This document shows, piece by piece, positions 60,980 through 64,000 of a stretch of DNA of 64,000 nucleotides. The stretch comes from Firmicutes bacterium UBA2116. Its GTDB lineage: Bacteria > Bacillota > Clostridia > Tissierellales > Sedimentibacteraceae. The stretch covers positions 16,797 through 80,796 of the forward strand of contig DCYG01000016.1 of NCBI GenBank assembly GCA_002331025.1. Direction: 5' to 3'. Both the position numbers and the translations under genes were made by a program. The notes below the pieces were generated by a model. It saw nothing but the letters and a program-made list of their open reading frames with translations, was not told the DNA's origin and searched no databases. The first letter of the stretch is position 1; each line of letters opens with the position of its first letter.

Positions 60980-61690
60980 ATAAAACTTAAAGCGCAGAAT
61001 ATTTTGTTATTTCTTCTTGTTTTAATTGCATCCTGCACAGTAGTAAACGGTGTGGATTTAAAAATAGATGAAAACACAATATATGTTATAAAAGATTTAA
61101 ATAAATATGAAAAAACTATTGAAGATATGAAGATAGTTGTTGAAAATATAAAAAAAGAAACGGCCGAGCAAAAAAAACATGTAAATGAATATGAAAATAA
61201 TCAATATTCAGCCGATATAATGAGTATAAACGCTGAAATAGAAAAACTTAAGCAATACAGCGGATTTACCGATGTAAGAGGACTCGGGATATATTTAACG
61301 GTTTCGGACAGCTTGATAGATGATGATAGTATTGATATAATGAAAAGACTTATTCATGATGTTGATATAACCGTGTTGCTCAATGATTTAAAGGCAGCCG
61401 GTGCGGAAGCTATAGCTGTTAATAACAAAAGAATTATCAACGTATCTGAAGTGGTTTGTGCGGGACCTCTGCTGGGAATAAACGGAGATAAGGTTTCCGC
61501 TCCGTTCTTAATAAGTGCGATTGGTGATATGGAAGCTTTGTATGATGCCGTTAACGAAGAAGGAACGTATGCTTATGAATTAAAAAATAAGTATGGAATG
61601 GAGGTTGTTACAAGAATGACTTATGTAACGGTTCCTAAATTCCACGGAGATGATTATCGGATAAATTTTGCATCAAGTGCAGAAAGGTAA
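60980..61690 (+). CDS. DUF881 protein (second), apparent ATA start
   Basis: About 236 aa: short N-terminus KLKAQNILLF, TM or lipoprotein-like segment LLVLIASCTVVNG, coiled coil (about 35-75) and DUF881 domain (VRGLGIYLTVSDS, LKAAGAEAIAVNNKRIINVS). A strong ribosome site GGAGGAG (60967-60973) is followed six bases later by ATA at 60980 in the right frame. No ATG or GTG is near it; TTG at 61004 has no ribosome site and lies in the membrane segment. An AUA start, or a start-codon mutation, is therefore suggested. Exact start is uncertain. Confidence 0.75.
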   Translation: MKLKAQNILLFLLVLIASCTVVNGVDLKIDENTIYVIKDLNKYEKTIEDMKIVVENIKKETAEQKKHVNEYENNQYSADIMSINAEIEKLKQYSGFTDVRGLGIYLTVSDSLIDDDSIDIMKRLIHDVDITVLLNDLKAAGAEAIAVNNKRIINVSEVVCAGPLLGINGDKVSAPFLISAIGDMEALYDAVNEEGTYAYELKNKYGMEVVTRMTYVTVPKFHGDDYRINFASSAER

Positions 61691-61700
61691 AGGGTTGGGT

Positions 61701-62036
61701 ATGATTTATGTTATAGCCGGAGTAGTTCTTGGTATTATTGCGGGAATGAATTTAAATTTAATTTACAGTCCCGAATATGCAGTTTATATTTCGCTTGGTA
61801 TATTGGCTATTATTAATGTAATTTTCAATATGATAAACGATAATATTAAAGGCGAGCTTACATTAATTAAAAGCATTGCCTATCTTGCATGTGATTTGTT
61901 TTTTGGATTGCTACTGGGATATGTGGGAGAACAATTGGGACTTCCTATATACTTGGCAGCTGTATTTGCATTCGGAAACAATATTTATAAAAATTTAAGA
62001 AACATTATTAATATTATGCTTGAAAAGCGTAAATAA
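61701..62036 (+). CDS. sbp: Small basic family protein (Sbp, DUF1290)
   Basis: A 111-aa membrane protein with three to four hydrophobic segments and conserved VLGIIAGMNLNLIYSPEYAV at the N-terminus. It is the B. subtilis sbp (ylxX-sbp-ftsA) type, of unknown function, next to DUF881 genes as usual. ATG 61701 has AGGG six bases ahead; the frame is open back to 61668 inside the previous gene. Confidence 0.88.
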   Translation: MIYVIAGVVLGIIAGMNLNLIYSPEYAVYISLGILAIINVIFNMINDNIKGELTLIKSIAYLACDLFFGLLLGYVGEQLGLPIYLAAVFAFGNNIYKNLRNIINIMLEKRK

Positions 62037-62138
62037 TTAAAATGTTTTCTCTCTGAACAGGAGGGTTGACGTACAAAGTAACTATTGAAAAAAAACGGAC
62101 AAACTAAATAAAAATATATATGAAATTTAATAAGCTTA

Positions 62139-62147
62139 TGATATAAT
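62139..62147 (+). promoter_or_regulatory. Extended -10 promoter of ftsZ
   Basis: TGATATAAT (TGnTATAAT) 46 nt before the ATG; the -35 region is AT-rich without a clear box. Confidence 0.5.
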
Positions 62148-62192
62148 ATTTAAAATACTGAAGAAATTTCTCTTTTTATAGGAGGTCAATAT

Positions 62193-63254
62193 ATGTTTCA
62201 ATTTGAGGAACCATCAGAAAGATTAGCAAATATAAAGGTTATCGGTGTTGGCGGAGGCGGAAATAATGCCGTTAACAGAATGATAGATGCCGGAGTGAGA
62301 GGCGTAACTTTTATCAGCGTAAATACGGACAAGCAAGCATTATACACATCGAAGGCAGACATTAAATTCCAGATAGGTGAAAAATTAACTAACGGTCTCG
62401 GTGCCGGCTCTAAGCCTGAAATAGGTGAAAAAGCCGCTGAGGAAAATAAACAGGATATTGCCGAGTTAGTTGAAGGAGCCGACATGGTATTTATAACTGC
62501 CGGTATGGGAGGCGGAACCGGTACAGGTGCGGCGCCTTATATAGCAGGTATTGCCAAGCAACAAGGAATACTTACTGTTGCAGTTGTTACAAAGCCTTTT
62601 ATATTTGAAGGCAGAAGCAGATCTAAGAATGCTGAACTAGGATTGAAAAAATTAAAAGAAAATATAGACACATTGGTAGTTATACCTAATGATAAGCTGT
62701 TAGAAATTTCAGACAAGAAAACAACGATGCTTGAGGCATTTTCACTTGCTGATGATGTATTGAGACAGGGGATTCAAGGTATTTCCGATTTGATTGCAAT
62801 ACCGGCAATCATGAATTTGGACTTTGCCGACGTTGAAACCATTATGTCTAATCAGGGTTTAGCTCATATGGGTATAGGACAAGCAACCGGCGAAAACAGA
62901 GCATTGAATGCAGTTAAACAAGCTATTCAAAGTCCGATGCTTGAGACCTCAATAAACGGAGCCAGAGGTGTATTGTTAAACATTACAGGTGGAACTAATA
63001 TGGGCATCCATGAAGTAAATGAAGCTGCTAAATTAGTAGAAGAAGCTGCTGACCCTGAAGCAAATATAATATTTGGAGCAAATATTGACGAAACTATTGG
63101 AGATTCTATAAAAATTACCGTTATTGCGACCGGCTTCGGTGAAAATAGCGATAAGATGCTGAAGGATTCTAAAATACCTGTTAAGGATGAGAAGGATAAA
63201 TCAAAGGAGAATCCATTTGATTTCCAAATACCATCCTTCTTAAATAAAAAATAG
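62193..63254 (+). CDS. ftsZ: Cell division GTPase FtsZ
   Basis: A 353-aa tubulin homologue. Motifs [17 protein letters not shown], the GTP loop [17 protein letters not shown]7 loop and [11 protein letters not shown] are all visible, and the C-terminal tip ([14 protein letters not shown]) is a variant of the FtsA/SepF-binding peptide. It forms the division ring. AGGAGG lies seven bases ahead. ftsA, usual just upstream, is absent, so membrane tethering may depend on an FtsA gene elsewhere or on SepF. Confidence 0.97.
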   Translation: MFQFEEPSERLANIKVIGVGGGGNNAVNRMIDAGVRGVTFISVNTDKQALYTSKADIKFQIGEKLTNGLGAGSKPEIGEKAAEENKQDIAELVEGADMVFITAGMGGGTGTGAAPYIAGIAKQQGILTVAVVTKPFIFEGRSRSKNAELGLKKLKENIDTLVVIPNDKLLEISDKKTTMLEAFSLADDVLRQGIQGISDLIAIPAIMNLDFADVETIMSNQGLAHMGIGQATGENRALNAVKQAIQSPMLETSINGARGVLLNITGGTNMGIHEVNEAAKLVEEAADPEANIIFGANIDETIGDSIKITVIATGFGENSDKMLKDSKIPVKDEKDKSKENPFDFQIPSFLNKK

Positions 63255-63289
63255 AAGACAGGTTACTATTCACAGTAACATAGCAATTT

Positions 63290-63360
63290 ATCATCCTGAG
63301 CGTAAGCGAGAGATCTCATCATTGAAAGGCTGAGATTCCTCGCCTATGCTCGGAATGACA
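63290..63360. repeat. Dispersed repeat family A (copy 10)
   Basis: ATCATCCTGAGCGTAAGCGA then GAGATCTCATC, followed by TGAGATTCCTCGCCTATGCT then CGGAATGACA, two opposed arms after ftsZ. Confidence 0.7.
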
Positions 63361-63407
63361 GAAAACTGATGGGTTATAACTTGACTGCAAATATCAACTC
63401 TAATGGA

Positions 63408-63432
63408 CTGAGGCGGTAAATCCGTCTTTTTT
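63408..63432 (+). terminator. Terminator after ftsZ
   Basis: AGGCGG/CCGTCT with loop TAAAT (one G-U pair), followed by seven T. Confidence 0.65.
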
Positions 63433-63554
63433 TCTTGCATTAAGCATCCTTATGTGATATTCTGTTTAATGTTTGAAGTTTTGGGGACGGTTATTTGTTT
63501 CTAAAACGGAGTGTAGGAATCTAAAAATAATAATATATAGTAAGGAATGATTAA

Positions 63555-64000
63555 ATGATTACAGTAACAAATTTATCACTTCAATTTGGAGGAAGCAAAC
63601 TTTTTAATGACGTTAATTTAAAATTTGTTCCGGGAAACTGCTACGGAGTAATCGGAGCAAATGGGGCAGGAAAATCTACTTTCCTGAAAATATTGTCGGG
63701 GGAGATTGATTATACTACGGGAGAAATAGCTATACCAAACAATGTCAGAATGTCTGTGTTAAAACAGGACCATTTCATGTATGACGATTATTCTGTTATG
63801 GAAACAGTTATAATGGGCAATAAAAGATTGTATGAAATAATGAAAGAAAAGGATGCCCTTTATGCAAAAGAAGATTTCACCGATGAAGACGGTGTAAAAG
63901 CATCCGAATTAGAGGGAGAATTTTCCGAAATGAACGGATGGGAAGCCGAAACAGAGGTAGCACAAATACTTCAGGGTTTAGGTGTAAGTACGGAACTTCA
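63555..64000 (+). CDS. ABC-F family ATPase (YkpA/YbiT type), 3'-partial
   Basis: The first 148 residues of an ABC-F protein. Walker A VIGANGAGKSTFLKILSGEI is near residue 34, followed by the YbiT/YkpA-type SVLKQDHFMYDDYSVMETVI, MGNKRLYEIMKEKDALYAKE and LEGEFSEMNGWEAETE. ABC-F proteins act on the ribosome (translation factors or antibiotic protection), not in membranes; this subgroup is the housekeeping kind. AAGGA lies nine bases ahead. The gene runs off the window end. Confidence 0.92.
   Translation, partial: MITVTNLSLQFGGSKLFNDVNLKFVPGNCYGVIGANGAGKSTFLKILSGEIDYTTGEIAIPNNVRMSVLKQDHFMYDDYSVMETVIMGNKRLYEIMKEKDALYAKEDFTDEDGVKASELEGEFSEMNGWEAETEVAQILQGLGVSTEL

Overview
The window reads as chromosome of a low-GC, endospore-forming, anaerobic Firmicute. 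Spore genes (tlp, yabP, yabQ, a SpoIIE-type phosphatase, a SpoVD-type PBP), T-box leaders and the cell-division gene order point to Clostridia. The mix of Etf-coupled dehydrogenase, methylmalonyl-CoA mutase and N-acyl-amino-acid catabolism would suit an amino-acid fermenter of the Tissierellia/Sedimentibacter kind; that placement is inference, since no rRNA gene is present. No tRNA, rRNA or CRISPR array was seen.

Layout. 1-4.5 kb: small Cys-rich proteins, a phosphoesterase, tlp, a DMT exporter, a sigma factor with overlapping yvrJ, and a ComK-like gene. 4.5-11.8 kb: yabP-yabQ-divIC-spoIIE-tilS-hpt-ftsH. 11.8-16.8 kb: a phenylalanine-type T-box before a YkvI-family transporter, then etfB-etfA-FAD dehydrogenase. 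16.8-20.4 kb: methylmalonyl-CoA mutase (two subunits), meaB and epimerase. 20.5-28.5 kb: a divergent PrpR-type sigma-54 activator facing a consensus -24/-12 promoter and a long palindrome, which head an operon of M20 hydrolase, N-acyl-D-amino-acid deacylase, YfcC transporter and CoA transferase. 28.5-32.3 kb: a MazG-like protein, a PrcB-like protein, an exported flavinylated reductase and its likely TetR repressor. 32.5-37 kb: ftsE-ftsX-M23 hydrolase and a second FtsH. 37-46 kb: L20 leader-infC-rpmI-rplT, an rRNA methyltransferase, a small islet, pheST and trpS (both T-box controlled). 46-64 kb: lgt, a GIY-YIG nuclease, the mraZ-to-ftsZ division and wall cluster (murF, murB, murC and ftsA absent) and the start of an ABC-F gene.

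Most notable is the region 39182-40875. The last 51 bp of the methyltransferase gene recur with one mismatch 1.6 kb downstream, and a degenerate third copy lies between them. The DNA between carries two related small membrane genes (one frameshifted), a Gly-rich ORF and a broken sigma-like gene. It looks like an integrated or tandemly accreted islet that rebuilt the 3' end of its target and left the pheST promoter in place.

Two dispersed palindromic repeat families run through the intergenic DNA. Several copies of the first are shaped like terminators, and two copies closely bracket the GIY-YIG nuclease gene.
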